A program made the position numbers and the translations under genes. Positions 50,106 through 59,809 of a stretch of 64,000 bases of DNA are shown piece by piece. Position 1 is the stretch's first letter. Each line of letters begins with the position of its first letter. The notes below the pieces were generated by a model. It saw only the letters and a program-made list of their open reading frames with translations. It did no database searches and was not told the origin of the DNA. The DNA is from Comamonas sp. (GTDB taxonomy: Bacteria; Pseudomonadota; Gammaproteobacteria; Burkholderiales; Burkholderiaceae_C), in assembly GCF_009360615.1 (NCBI RefSeq), contig NZ_SPEY01000017.1, positions 62,001 through 126,000 on the forward strand, given 5' to 3'.

Positions 50106-50981
50106 TTATTGATATGTTGGTGATATATTCTTCATATAACCTCTTGCTATATCTTTAATATCAGGACTTGACGCATTTTCAAAAATTTTTCGGATATTAC
50201 TTGCCAAGCTCAGGTCCCCACGCATGATGTCATAATCAGTCGGTGCGGCGCAGCCTTGCTCATCAAGGTTATCTTGAACATGCGATGCTGCAACAACCAA
50301 TGCAGGCACACGATCAATTTTGAACATCTTGAAAGCATCAGGATGTATAAATAGTTCAGGCGGAGTTTTAATGTCCATCGTATTCATGAAAGCTTGAGTA
50401 CCTGCAAATTTCAAAGGATCAGGACCAATATTTCCATTCAGAAAGACAGCTATACCAAGTTTTCCCGCATCATTCAATAATGCCTGCAATGTTTCTTTAG
50501 GCATCGATGATGAAATGAATAGGTAGGCTCTACCAGTCGTAAAATCGCTTTGTCCCCCTTGCCCATTTTGCGAACTTTTGTCTTTCAAAAGAGCCTCATT
50601 ATATTGTTTGGCTATTTTCTCAAGATCAATTTGTCCCACCTGATTTTTCAATTTTTTATCATTTATATAATCAGGAGTTGTTTGAGGAGGAACTTCTATT
50701 TGACCCAATTCAAGACGTTTAGCTACTGGATCAGGTAGCTTTTGTCCTTCTGCAATTTTTACGCGCTCAAGTACACTGGTGGCTTCTTTCTGTTGCTGAT
50801 TTAAATCTACATTTGGTACAGGATTTTCTCGTCTCACTCGTTCTATATCAATATAACCAGTGGATTTTAAATCTTTAACATTTGTGCCAACTGCTCTGTT
50901 TTGATCTACAGGGGCAGAATGAATTTCCATAGCTGCTAATAACATTATTAGAGCCAAAAACGATTTTTTATGTTTTTTCAT
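50106..50981 (-). CDS. trbC: F-type conjugation pilus assembly protein TrbC
   Basis: 291 residues. Signal peptide, a Gln/Pro-rich linker, then the TrbC core: AYLFISSSMPKETLQALLNDAGKLGI and a Cys-containing PPELFIHPDAFKMFKIDRVPALVV region with a thioredoxin-like outline. TrbC is a periplasmic protein that works with TraW in F-pilus assembly. Last gene of the parM-parR-dsbC-traW-traU-trbC run; the order traW-traU-trbC is that of the F plasmid. Confidence 0.85.
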   Translation of the reverse strand: MKKHKKSFLALIMLLAAMEIHSAPVDQNRAVGTNVKDLKSTGYIDIERVRRENPVPNVDLNQQQKEATSVLERVKIAEGQKLPDPVAKRLELGQIEVPPQTTPDYINDKKLKNQVGQIDLEKIAKQYNEALLKDKSSQNGQGGQSDFTTGRAYLFISSSMPKETLQALLNDAGKLGIAVFLNGNIGPDPLKFAGTQAFMNTMDIKTPPELFIHPDAFKMFKIDRVPALVVAASHVQDNLDEQGCAAPTDYDIMRGDLSLASNIRKIFENASSPDIKDIARGYMKNISPTYQ

Positions 50982-50983
50982 GT

Positions 50984-52213
50984 TTAATCACCATATCCAT
51001 ACACTTTTTGGCAACAATCTCTCTTACGGTAAATTTGGAAAGACATATCTTCACCTTTTACTGGATAGTAACGTCCTGTACCCCAAATAAGAGTTGTGCG
51101 ACCGAATGGCTGACAACATTGCTTTGATTTTTTCATTTCAACATCTGCTATACCCGCTCCATCATTTACAGCTCCAGTTTCACCACCAGTACTAGAATTC
51201 GAGCCTGCAATTGCCTGTGACATAGCTTTTGCAATAGATTTAGTCTGACTTACAGGATAAGTCATACTATATTTGTATTGACGCTTATTCATAAGCAACT
51301 GACGATAACCGCCACAAAGTCCATTGTTTCCGTAATAGCTCAAATTAATTCCAACACGATGCATCTTATTCAATAATCGCAACATGACGACACCGCTCGA
51401 GTCCATTGTAGATACTGATCCATCAATTTTACCCGTCATTGGATACATCAAACCATTACATCCTACACACCAATGAAGTGGAGCTATGCCAAAATGCGCA
51501 GTGGCAGCTACACAATCTCCAGTACAAGCTAAGACCGCAGGAAGTGTTCCGTATAAGTACCCGTCTGGTGAAAGCAAGTTTGCATACTCAGCCAACAACC
51601 AAGATGGATCAACTTCGGTTAGGTATCCGACATCAAACCCTTTTTGTTCAAAGCATTTAGAGTTATCCAACATTTGTCCAATGATATACATCACCGGATT
51701 AATGTAGTAGTGAGCTTGGAAAAATGTGCTTGTATGCTGTTGATCTTCCTCTTGCCCAACGAATCCCGCAGTATCTCCTGTGAATGAACCAGTATCAGCG
51801 AACGAAACCCCTCCAAGTGCAACCATACAATAGGGTTTGGTTGTTACATCCATCACACGCGCCGGCTCGTAGAAACTTATAGGAACGCCGATATACAGAT
51901 CACAAGTGCAAAGGTACTGTTTCCACCCTGTTAAATCCTTTGTCCCATCTTGACCGCCTTTGTAAAAAATGCTCGATATTCCAATAGGCATAATACAGCT
52001 CCAACACATACCTGTAATTGGATTCGTAAATTCTCCAGTACAAACAAGATTTTGTTTCGTACTTCCACTCTCCTCAGCATAGGCATTTGTGGTACCCACT
52101 AATACCAAGGCACTTATAATAAGCAAACAAGCTGAGAGAAAATTTTTCGTATAACGGCAAATTCCTTTTATGGCGTATACAATCGCCACATTAAAATTAA
52201 AGAGCGATTTCAT
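50984..52213 (-). CDS. traU: F-type conjugation protein TraU
   Basis: 409 residues, Cys-rich. Signal peptide, then the TraU mark CTGEFTNPITGMCWSCIMPI and many Cys typical of this disulphide-bonded periplasmic protein (F TraU is about 330). It is needed for DNA transfer more than pilus growth. The start overlaps traW by 17 bp and trbC follows after 2 bp. The many disulphides explain the need for the DsbC encoded two genes upstream. Confidence 0.9.
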   Translation of the reverse strand: MKSLFNFNVAIVYAIKGICRYTKNFLSACLLIISALVLVGTTNAYAEESGSTKQNLVCTGEFTNPITGMCWSCIMPIGISSIFYKGGQDGTKDLTGWKQYLCTCDLYIGVPISFYEPARVMDVTTKPYCMVALGGVSFADTGSFTGDTAGFVGQEEDQQHTSTFFQAHYYINPVMYIIGQMLDNSKCFEQKGFDVGYLTEVDPSWLLAEYANLLSPDGYLYGTLPAVLACTGDCVAATAHFGIAPLHWCVGCNGLMYPMTGKIDGSVSTMDSSGVVMLRLLNKMHRVGINLSYYGNNGLCGGYRQLLMNKRQYKYSMTYPVSQTKSIAKAMSQAIAGSNSSTGGETGAVNDGAGIADVEMKKSKQCCQPFGRTTLIWGTGRYYPVKGEDMSFQIYRKRDCCQKVYGYGD

Positions 52214-52832
52214 CTACTTTCAACCTCATTTCTTGTTGCGTTACATAACTTGGCGTTTTTTGAATATCTAAACGATTAATAAATTCGCCAGTTTGATCAA
52301 ACCAAAACTGAAATTTGTGCTTAACGCTTAAGTCATACCAATTACCGCTTACTAAAATGATGAATGTTTTTGGGTTTTTTTCACGTAGTTTTACAGCCCA
52401 TTCAACCTGTTTTGGATCATCACCATCAATGAATGCCATAGGATGTGAGATACCCATTTGCTTAAGTGGATTAATATAATCTCCTTTTCGCGCAATATAT
52501 TTCCCGTCTGGCATTTGAATATCCATTTCAAGAATAATTGAAGGATCAACTAATCGAGTTTTGTTTGACTTGGCGTGAGGTAGCTCCGTGCCTTTCGGTC
52601 GCTTAAACCCTTCCATAGTTTCTTGAATATATTTCTGTTTGAAGGTTTCCCATTCACCAGAATCAATCATGCCTTGCAACTTACCTTGGATAGCTTCAAT
52701 AAAATTAATCTCTGCAACGGGATATGTATCACCGTAGGTACCAAAGTCTTTAGCAAGTACAGAGTGGCTAAAGGAAAAACTAGCACTAACACCGATAACC
52801 AATAGAATATTTCTATATCTGGGTTTAAGCAT
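52197..52832 (-). CDS. traW: F-type conjugation pilus assembly protein TraW
   Basis: 211 residues. Signal peptide, then KDFGTYGDTYPVAE (the usual TraW opening) and a closing region with IDGDDPKQVEWAV and FDQTGEFINRLDIQKTPSYV. TraW is periplasmic and interacts with TrbC in pilus assembly. It follows dsbC by 16 bp. Confidence 0.85.
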   Translation of the reverse strand: MLKPRYRNILLVIGVSASFSFSHSVLAKDFGTYGDTYPVAEINFIEAIQGKLQGMIDSGEWETFKQKYIQETMEGFKRPKGTELPHAKSNKTRLVDPSIILEMDIQMPDGKYIARKGDYINPLKQMGISHPMAFIDGDDPKQVEWAVKLREKNPKTFIILVSGNWYDLSVKHKFQFWFDQTGEFINRLDIQKTPSYVTQQEMRLKVDEIAL

Positions 52833-52848
52833 TTTTATATCCCTAATC

Positions 52849-53583
52849 TTATTTCTTATTCGCTTTAGAAATTGCTACTTTATCCAGTTTGTAATCAAGC
52901 TCTCCGGCAGATACAGCCCCCGCAACCACGGACCCATCTTCTAAGATCGTCATAGGTGTACCATCAAAACCGAGTTCGCGTGATAATTGAACATTGGAAT
53001 CAACTGGATTTTCACACATACCATCTGATGTTGGTTCTATACTTGATACCAAATATTCTCTCCAAGCTTTTTGCTTGTCTTTAGAACACCAAATCTTTTT
53101 AGAAATATTTCTTGCGTCTGGATGGAGACTTACTAAAGGATTTGTGAATACATAAATCGTAACATTATCCAGTTTCATCAATTCTGGTTCGAGACGTTTA
53201 CAAAATGGACATTGAGGATCACTGAATACTGCTAATTTCCGTGATCCATCACCTCTCTTATAAGTAATAGCATCTTTAATAGGTAGAGAACTGAAATCAA
53301 TTTTCTTTAACTCATCACGTTTAGGAGAAGTTAAATTAGATTGATCTTTCATTCGAATAATGTCACCAAATAAAAAGAATTCGCCAGTTTCATCTGTATA
53401 TGCCAGATTTTTACCCAGAACCACTTCATAGACACCTTTTATGGGAGTTTCGTCTACAGAAGCCACCTTAGTTGCGGGATAATTCTTTTTTAAATTTGCC
53501 TTTAAAGTCGCAATATCAGCATTCGCAGATACAACGGATGCTGATAAAGTCAAACCAATTAGTAACTTTTTGAAAGTTTTCAT
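52849..53583 (-). CDS. dsbC: DsbC-like thiol:disulphide isomerase
   Basis: 244 residues. Signal peptide, an N-terminal dimerisation domain (about 22-90) and a thioredoxin-fold domain with FSDPQC-PFC at the active site (CPFC) and a second Cys pair (IWC and GMC) as in DsbC. Periplasmic isomerase expected to help fold TraU and other Cys-rich transfer proteins. Between parR and traW in one operon. Confidence 0.85.
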   Translation of the reverse strand: MKTFKKLLIGLTLSASVVSANADIATLKANLKKNYPATKVASVDETPIKGVYEVVLGKNLAYTDETGEFFLFGDIIRMKDQSNLTSPKRDELKKIDFSSLPIKDAITYKRGDGSRKLAVFSDPQCPFCKRLEPELMKLDNVTIYVFTNPLVSLHPDARNISKKIWCSKDKQKAWREYLVSSIEPTSDGMCENPVDSNVQLSRELGFDGTPMTILEDGSVVAGAVSAGELDYKLDKVAISKANKK

Positions 53584-53589
53584 AAATAC

Positions 53590-54036
53590 TCACTTATAAA
53601 TTTTAAAATTTGACATTACTGGTATCTGGGCTGAATCATCTTGTGACTCAATAACCGGTTCTGGTCTTAAATCCGAATTTGATTCGGCTCCATCATCTTC
53701 TTGAAATGAATTGGACTGATTACTAACACTCTGCTCTTGTATTTCAGTCGGTGGGACGGACGTTCCAGATTGAAGAATGCGGTGATTATCTTTAACGATC
53801 TCCAAAATCTCGCTTAACATACGTGAGTCTATTGATTCTTGGTTAAGGGGTATTTTGGGTGGCAATAAATCTGGAGCATTAGCTCCGCCCCTAACTAATA
53901 ATCCGTTCCTGTTGTACCACCGAAGGATTTCAATCATTATTTTTGGAAATGCACCATACTTAAGTGTATTCACCCATTTCAGAATTTCTGGGTCTGAATC
54001 ACCTCTAATGATTATCTTGGCTTCCTTCGATTTCAT
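53590..54036 (-). CDS. parR: ParR/StbB-like partition adaptor
   Basis: 148 residues from the inner ATG just after the parM stop; a longer frame would overlap parM by 26 bp. The first 45 residues (KIIIRGDSDPEILKWVNTLKYGAFPKIMIEILRWY) match the N-terminus of StbB/ParR-type DNA-binding adaptors; the rest is acidic and disordered. Such proteins bind the centromere and link it to ParM filaments. Its place behind parM supports the call. Confidence 0.65.
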   Translation of the reverse strand: MKSKEAKIIIRGDSDPEILKWVNTLKYGAFPKIMIEILRWYNRNGLLVRGGANAPDLLPPKIPLNQESIDSRMLSEILEIVKDNHRILQSGTSVPPTEIQEQSVSNQSNSFQEDDGAESNSDLRPEPVIESQDDSAQIPVMSNFKIYK

Positions 54037-54040
54037 AAGC

Positions 54041-55039
54041 TTAATCCGCGATGCTAGAAGGATCATTTAAAGCTTGAGAAATACCAAATTTCCTCATACC
54101 AATTGCAACGGAAAAACGAGCATTCTCCGCCAACTCACATTGTCTCCAGATTTGTTTAAGCTCGTTGTATACTGACTCTGATCCTCCACCGGCGATAATG
54201 ATGTGATCAATTGTCCGCGCCTGATTTCCAATATAATTTTTAACATCCTGCACGACTGTACTAACTGTCATCGGAACAGATTGTTTAACTAGATCGCTAA
54301 CGTCTCTAGTTTCACCAAACTCTTTTAATTTGCCAGTGCGCATAATTTCTTGGCATTCGATCAAAGTTGTGGATGTGCCTTGTGCATTGAGTTTATTTTG
54401 CAGTTCGCTAACTGCCTTATACATCCCAACACTTGATCCTGAACTTTCCTGAATCCATTGAAAATTATTCATCAGTAAAATGTCAGTCGTAAAATGTCCA
54501 ACATCAATTACTGCAAACTTTTTCATAGCAGCACTTGTGCCGTTTGGTTTATATCGACCTTCATCATTTAGTAAGCAATCCTGAAAAACGCCCCACGGCT
54601 GTGGTACTGGTAAGACTGCGCAATTGAATACGGATTTGACTTGTTTAAAAAGTAACTCAGAGCTTGATTCGAAAGTATTAACAGGTAATCCTGCAACAAT
54701 CATTTTTGGCACTACTCCATAAGACTTAAGGTATGTCTTAGAACGTATAAGAAGGGCTTTATGCTCCACACCTTCCAACCAATTGCTAACTAAACCGACT
54801 GTTTGACTTGCACCTTGCTCTATAGCTGTTTCACCAATAAAAAATTCCTCACCATCAACTTCAATAGTGTTTTCACGGGTGACTTTAGGGTTCGCATCAT
54901 AGGTTAACTTTCGTGCAGGACTAACCACTGATGGAATAAAGTGGGTTTTTACTTGATTATTAAATAGAAATGCAATCTTAACGCCACTTCTACCAACGTC
55001 TAGCCCAACCACTACTTCCTTCGGATTTATTTTTGCCAA
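54041..55039 (-). CDS. parM: ParM/StbA actin-like partition protein
   Basis: 332 residues, TTG start with GGAG upstream. Actin-like ATPase: phosphate-1 loop VVGLDVGRSGVKIAF (about 10-24), FAVIDVGHFTTDIL (about 168-181) and the adenosine loop IIIAGGGSESVY near 275. It forms filaments that push plasmid copies apart. First gene of the operon that runs into dsbC and the tra genes, so partition and transfer are co-expressed. Confidence 0.85.
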   Translation of the reverse strand: MAKINPKEVVVGLDVGRSGVKIAFLFNNQVKTHFIPSVVSPARKLTYDANPKVTRENTIEVDGEEFFIGETAIEQGASQTVGLVSNWLEGVEHKALLIRSKTYLKSYGVVPKMIVAGLPVNTFESSSELLFKQVKSVFNCAVLPVPQPWGVFQDCLLNDEGRYKPNGTSAAMKKFAVIDVGHFTTDILLMNNFQWIQESSGSSVGMYKAVSELQNKLNAQGTSTTLIECQEIMRTGKLKEFGETRDVSDLVKQSVPMTVSTVVQDVKNYIGNQARTIDHIIIAGGGSESVYNELKQIWRQCELAENARFSVAIGMRKFGISQALNDPSSIAD

Positions 55040-55181
55040 TTTGCATCGCTCCGTAACAATCCAAGAATTAAACTATTATAAAAATAATAGAAATTAAATA
55101 ATTCTAATAATAATATATTGTATTTATTATTTCCAATAATAAATAAAATGTTAAATAAATATTAATTTATTGATAAATAAA
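55040..55181. promoter_or_regulatory. Candidate promoter/centromere region of parM
   Basis: 142 bp of A/T-rich sequence between parM and the terminator at 55182, with repeated AATAATA, TTATTATT-like and TTAAATAA pieces (for example near 55076-55160). This is where a parC centromere usually lies. No exact direct repeat longer than 8 bp was seen. Confidence 0.4.
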
Positions 55182-55204
55182 AAAGGGTCCATCTAGGACC
55201 CTTT
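55182..55204 (-). terminator. Terminator after the lipoprotein gene
   Basis: AAAGGGTCC and GGACCCTTT, a perfect 9-bp stem with a 5-base loop, followed on the minus strand by a T-run. Confidence 0.85.
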
Positions 55205-55219
55205 ATAAATTTCATTTAT

Positions 55220-55912
55220 TTAGCGATAAACACGCAGCAAAGCACCATCAAGATATGTGTTAGAGAAGGTGTTTTCAAACCATGTCAAGCCATCTCGTGC
55301 GAAGTAAATATTTGTAAAGAGTACATTCATAGCCCCCACGTTCTCTGCTGTTTGCCATGTTCGTGTCATGATCGCAACTGCACGACCATTTTTATCATAT
55401 TCAACAAAAACCGGATCATTATCGAATGTATTTGTTGCACCGCTAAATTCTACAACTTCCTGACGTAAACCCGCATTAACCCTACCACTTATATAACTCT
55501 TATATACACGTACTTCATGCCCCTGTGCCTTTGCTTGGTCCACAAAGTATTTTGCCGGCAAGTCTTTTTCAGAATTATAAGAGTTAGTTCTAATACGGCG
55601 TAATGCCTCTTGAGCATTACCTTCATGATTCACATCACGGCGCAAAAAAATAGTGCCACGATCTTTAGACTTAAGTTGAAAATTTGCAGCAATCAATGGT
55701 TTTGCCAAATGAATTTCAAATGTTCCTTTTTCATCTCGCGTTGTATATAGAAAGGCATCACGAATTTTGGTATTTGCCATATTATTATATAAATCTTCTT
55801 GCTGTTTCGATATGGCTGTTGAAATCGCAGAAGAAGCTTTTTCAATTGCCTGACAACCAGTAAAAGTCCCCATAGTTGCCACCAACATTACAGAGAGCAA
55901 TATTTTTTTCAT
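55220..55912 (-). CDS. Lipoprotein of unknown function
   Basis: 230 residues from the ATG of MKKILLSVMLVATMGTFTGCQ; the longer frame adds a poor N-terminus. Lipobox F-T-G-C. The mature part starts with a helix and continues with mixed strands (LAKPLIAANFQLK, YFVDQAKAQGHEVRVYKSY). Neighbour of the TOPRIM gene and near the tra genes, so it may be part of the transfer apparatus; no family recognised. Confidence 0.65.
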   Translation of the reverse strand: MKKILLSVMLVATMGTFTGCQAIEKASSAISTAISKQQEDLYNNMANTKIRDAFLYTTRDEKGTFEIHLAKPLIAANFQLKSKDRGTIFLRRDVNHEGNAQEALRRIRTNSYNSEKDLPAKYFVDQAKAQGHEVRVYKSYISGRVNAGLRQEVVEFSGATNTFDNDPVFVEYDKNGRAVAIMTRTWQTAENVGAMNVLFTNIYFARDGLTWFENTFSNTYLDGALLRVYR

Positions 55913-55955
55913 ATAAAGTCCAAAATAATTATTCAATAATATTAAAATAATATTA

Positions 55956-57167
55956 TCAAACAAAAGACAAATCTATAGTTTTAAATAATAAATTATTATT
56001 TTTTGCAAACTCCCTCAAATCATCACCGGATATTCCATTCTTCTTCGCAACACGTTGAATACATGTATTTTTTCCATTTTCATAGAAATATTTGATTTGA
56101 TTTTCAATCATTGAGCCTATGTGTGAATATTCCATAAATTTTGATAAATCATTCCAATCACTATCATTTGAGTATTTTTCTTCATCTGGAAATACAGGAA
56201 AAATGAAAGGTGAGTTGTGTAGATAGGAGTATTCAAATCCTTTGTAAAGTCCAACTTTAGTTTGTTTTTTACGGTCATTATCAGTACATATAATAACTTC
56301 TACGTGCGCAAACTTTTCTTTAAGCAGCTTTAGAACCACCCCAATATTGTGAACATCAAAACACACAAAGATGACCCCATCCGTTGCAAGATACAAACTA
56401 TAACCCGTGGCATAACCCTCACAGAGATAGATACGTTTTGTTGATTTTTTCCAATCCCCCAAACAATAAAAAGCCCCCACCGTTGAAATATCTATACGTT
56501 GAAGCTTTACACCCTGATCAGTAATTCTCTGATAAGTAACAAATTGAAGATCAAGATTTATAGCCGGAATTAATAAATCTCCTTTGCGAATAAAAAAGTA
56601 ATCCTTATCCTTGTGTTCTTTTTTAAATTGATTGTAATAAGAGCCAATTTTTAGGTCCTGTTTACAAATAATTAAGCCCCTACCCGCAGGAACACCTTTC
56701 TTTTGCAAATATTTCTGTTGATCTGGATCAGCTCTTTCATCTTTTAATGATAAATATTCCTCTAATGCCTTCTTGCTTAAATTTAACTGCAACTCGCGTT
56801 CTCTGCGCTCCTTCTCAGCTATGTTTTTTTTATATTCTGCCTCATTAAATTTTGGCTTATTTTTCGATATTGATTTATCTTTTGGTTCATACCAAAAGTA
56901 ATTGGTTTGTGGCTTAGATACCTCTTTCCCAGTTGTTTTATCAACTACACTAAACAATGTCCAAATGATCATAGGATTGCCAGAAGTCGTTAAGTGACCA
57001 TCAACATATTTATAGCGACCAAAAGCCTTGTTCTTATAGCCATCTTTAAAAAACCGCCCCCCTTTCGAGGTGTCATCGAATGATTTTTTTAGATAAAAAC
57101 CTTCGGATTTTAAAAGGTTTTCGAATTGCATTAAGAACTCTTGATGATTGTACCCCAGATTAGCCAT
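55956..57167 (-). CDS. TOPRIM primase-like protein
   Basis: 403 residues. The N-terminal 100 look like the start of phage/plasmid primases, a Lys/Glu-rich helix follows (about 105-145), then a TOPRIM domain: YLCEGYATG (E250) and ICTDND (D296, D298), both metal-binding motifs present. The C-terminal part SMIENQIKYFYENGKNTCIQ is shared with the 60.2-61.4 kb protein. Probably a primase or primase-like factor for transferred or replicating DNA. It overlaps the helicase gene upstream by 8 bp. Confidence 0.75.
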   Translation of the reverse strand: MANLGYNHQEFLMQFENLLKSEGFYLKKSFDDTSKGGRFFKDGYKNKAFGRYKYVDGHLTTSGNPMIIWTLFSVVDKTTGKEVSKPQTNYFWYEPKDKSISKNKPKFNEAEYKKNIAEKERRERELQLNLSKKALEEYLSLKDERADPDQQKYLQKKGVPAGRGLIICKQDLKIGSYYNQFKKEHKDKDYFFIRKGDLLIPAINLDLQFVTYQRITDQGVKLQRIDISTVGAFYCLGDWKKSTKRIYLCEGYATGYSLYLATDGVIFVCFDVHNIGVVLKLLKEKFAHVEVIICTDNDRKKQTKVGLYKGFEYSYLHNSPFIFPVFPDEEKYSNDSDWNDLSKFMEYSHIGSMIENQIKYFYENGKNTCIQRVAKKNGISGDDLREFAKNNNLLFKTIDLSFV

Positions 57168-58905
57168 ATTGCTGCTTTACCTCACCTTTATCATCAAGGA
57201 ATAAAAAGCTTGTCCATACATCAATTTCACTAAGATGCTGACCACCATTCATTTTCACATTCTGCATTATGAACATTGCATTGTTCTTATATAGAGGTTG
57301 CGTATTCCCACGTTCTTTATAGCTTTTGATTGTTGCTGATATGATATTAAGCGTTCTATCTGACGGACGAATTCTTGATAAATCGATCGAAGGGTCCTTT
57401 TCACAACAAATTTGAATATTTTTTATTAACGTTGTATGTGAAATACCTTTTTGATTTAGCAAATTTTGAATTGGGTCATTAGATGCGGACAAAGATGTTT
57501 TAATATCTCTTTTCTTAACACTTGTTGATCCAGTTTTACGCTTATATTTGAAATTTTGGTTGGTACCCTGAGTTAACAGCCAACCATTTGCTTTGCATTT
57601 AGCAAAAAAGCTTTTATGGTCCTTAGAGAAGTCTTTATATGTCGCATATTTTGCTTCATTAATTATAGATAACTCTCTAAACCGGACATCAGCTTTACGA
57701 ACAATTGGAACAATCGAGGTAGCCATCTCATTCAAGCCTAGTACACGCATACCATCAAGACTTCTTAATCTACTCAAAGCAACATATCCCTGCCCACTTT
57801 CAAAAGTTCCAGACAAGTCAATTTCAGCCCGATCCAAAGTCATACCCTGACTTTTATGAATCGTTATAGACCATGCAAGTCTGAGAGGCAATTGAACTAC
57901 ACTTGCTATTTCGTCACCTGAATCATCCAAAATAGCCCATGACTCTGGTTCAACGAAAATTTGACCACCGGTCGTTAATTTCACTACAGGAATTAAACCG
58001 TGATCATCATGCTTATATGTTCCCGTTACTATTCCAGTACTGCCATTACAATAGCCCATTTCTTCATTGTTTTTTGTGAACATGACCAATGCGCCAACTT
58101 TATATTCAAATGTGTCTGGTATGCGGCTTTGATTTTTAATCATGTCACAAAGCCCTGCCGCACCATTCATTTCAATATCATGTGTAAACGATTTATTATT
58201 AATTTTGGCTAGATGTTCAGAATTGATTCTGTCTACATCTTCATTATGGGTATATAACTTTGTTATATCACCACCATCCAGTAAGTTTGTTCTCGTGCCG
58301 CGAATTAATTCCAGACTTTCCGGTGTTACCGCATTATCACGAATTTGATTTAGGATTGTTGTTAAAACATCTCCATTTTGTCTGTATTGTTTTGTTAGAT
58401 AGCAGATTGAAAAATTAGCCTCAACCCAAGAATCAGACATAAAACAGAACTTTTTTGCACCAGTGCCGTTTCCTTTTTCTACTGGAGGCAATTGAAAAAA
58501 ATCACCGCAAACAACTAATTGAATTCCACCAAACGGCTCATTACTCTCCCTACAATATTTGAGAACTTGGTTTAACATTTCAAATTGCTTAGAGTGCAGC
58601 ATTGATATTTCATCAATAAAAAGTACCGCCGTATCTTTAATTGATACTTTCTTCTTCTTTATTTTATCCAAATCTTTAATGGATAAAGAATCTCTTACGC
58701 CTATCCCACTCCACGAGTGTATCGTGGTGCCCTTTAAATGACTTGCAGCAATGCCAGTGGAAGCAGTGATAGCATACTGAATACGGTTCTTTTTAAGATG
58801 ACCGATATATTGATTTAAAGTATAGCTTTTCCCTGTACCGGCAGAGCCAGAAAGAAAAACGTTTGCACCAGTCTTTAAGATATTAAGGGCTAATTCTTGT
58901 TCCAT
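57160..58905 (-). CDS. PIF1-like superfamily 1 helicase
   Basis: 581 residues from the ATG of MEQEL; the longer frame starts with TTG inside the promoter motif. Walker A SGSAGTGKS (19-27), ITASTGIAASHL, LFIDEISML (Walker B), GDFFQLPPV (motif III), and TIHKSQGMTLDR with GYVALSR (motifs V and VI). A 5'-3' DNA helicase of the PIF1/RecD type, often next to primases on plasmids. Coupled to the TOPRIM gene; the GCGGTATAT motif is 35 nt upstream. Confidence 0.9.
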   Translation of the reverse strand: MEQELALNILKTGANVFLSGSAGTGKSYTLNQYIGHLKKNRIQYAITASTGIAASHLKGTTIHSWSGIGVRDSLSIKDLDKIKKKKVSIKDTAVLFIDEISMLHSKQFEMLNQVLKYCRESNEPFGGIQLVVCGDFFQLPPVEKGNGTGAKKFCFMSDSWVEANFSICYLTKQYRQNGDVLTTILNQIRDNAVTPESLELIRGTRTNLLDGGDITKLYTHNEDVDRINSEHLAKINNKSFTHDIEMNGAAGLCDMIKNQSRIPDTFEYKVGALVMFTKNNEEMGYCNGSTGIVTGTYKHDDHGLIPVVKLTTGGQIFVEPESWAILDDSGDEIASVVQLPLRLAWSITIHKSQGMTLDRAEIDLSGTFESGQGYVALSRLRSLDGMRVLGLNEMATSIVPIVRKADVRFRELSIINEAKYATYKDFSKDHKSFFAKCKANGWLLTQGTNQNFKYKRKTGSTSVKKRDIKTSLSASNDPIQNLLNQKGISHTTLIKNIQICCEKDPSIDLSRIRPSDRTLNIISATIKSYKERGNTQPLYKNNAMFIMQNVKMNGGQHLSEIDVWTSFLFLDDKGEVKQQYG

Positions 58906-58939
58906 GCTACGAAAACCGGCATAAGTTAATTTAATATAT

Positions 58940-58964
58940 AATATACCACTTTTTTGCAATACTT
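58940..58964 (-). promoter_or_regulatory. AAGTATTGC-N6-TGCGGTATAT motif, copy 6
   Basis: Minus strand: AAGTATTGC, AAAAA, AGTGGTATATT. 35 nt upstream of the helicase ATG; it overlaps the rejected upstream TTG start. Confidence 0.6.
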
Positions 58965-59074
58965 ACAAAAACATTTTTTTCAAGCAAAGTAATTCAGTTA
59001 AAAAACTTCAATTTAATTTGCGATCAAATTATAGTATAAATATAGATAATATTTCACTAATGATGGATTTAAAA

Positions 59075-59389
59075 ATGATTAAAAATATATTTTTAATTTT
59101 AATTACAACACTTAGTTCAGCTACATTTGCAAATACAGAAGAAACAAGGACTTATAACCAACCTCCAGTTGTGACTGGTGAATTTGAAGTTGAACAGGAA
59201 GATCAAAAACATCTGGCTAAACTAGCAAAAGACACAGATACAATTCAAGTTGAATCTGATTTTTTAGGCATTAAAAAATTTGCAAACGAAACTTTTAACA
59301 AAAAGAAAATAAAAGAACGTTTCGATGAAGGTGTAGCAAAACTACGTGAAGATGAAAGTAGCATTAGCACAGGAAAACTTGATAGATAA
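59075..59389 (+). CDS. Small secreted protein
   Basis: 104 residues from the ATG of MIKNIFLILITTLSSATFANTEE, with GGA upstream; the longer frame to 59018 adds a poor N-terminus. Signal peptide (cut after TFA or FAN). The mature part is acidic at first, then Lys/Glu-rich and helical. No family recognised. Divergent from the helicase. Confidence 0.5.
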   Translation: MIKNIFLILITTLSSATFANTEETRTYNQPPVVTGEFEVEQEDQKHLAKLAKDTDTIQVESDFLGIKKFANETFNKKKIKERFDEGVAKLREDESSISTGKLDR

Positions 59390-59556
59390 GTCAACTTAAC
59401 CACCGAATGTTAAATTAATTATTATTAATAGTTTAACATTCATTTATAAATCTTTAATTGTTATTAAAAGAAATCAATTCTATAATATTTTTAATTCAGT
59501 AAGTTTCAAAAAATCCCAACTGAATAGCTTTTTATATAAATTAGAGTGATTCCCAG

Positions 59557-59808
59557 ATGACAGAACAAACCATTAACATTCATTCAGCAGAAAACCTTGA
59601 AGAAACAACTGGAAAGTACATAATTGGAATAAAAAATGGGGTTGCTATGGTACGATACCCGAACAAGCAAAAATTTCGTGCCGAGGTTGCAGCAGATGGT
59701 TTTGATATAATTACGGTAAATGAAGTAAATGCTAATTTAATCTGGAAAAAAACTATAAATCTTTCAGTACAAATTGTTGAACCGATGAATATGAAGCGTA
59801 AAATCTAA
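59557..59808 (+). CDS. Protein of unknown function (83 residues)
   Basis: 83 residues, mixed charge, beta-rich centre, no membrane segment and no motif recognised. Separate unit, converging with the DUF3268 gene. Confidence 0.5.
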   Translation: MTEQTINIHSAENLEETTGKYIIGIKNGVAMVRYPNKQKFRAEVAADGFDIITVNEVNANLIWKKTINLSVQIVEPMNMKRKI

Positions 59809-59809
59809 A

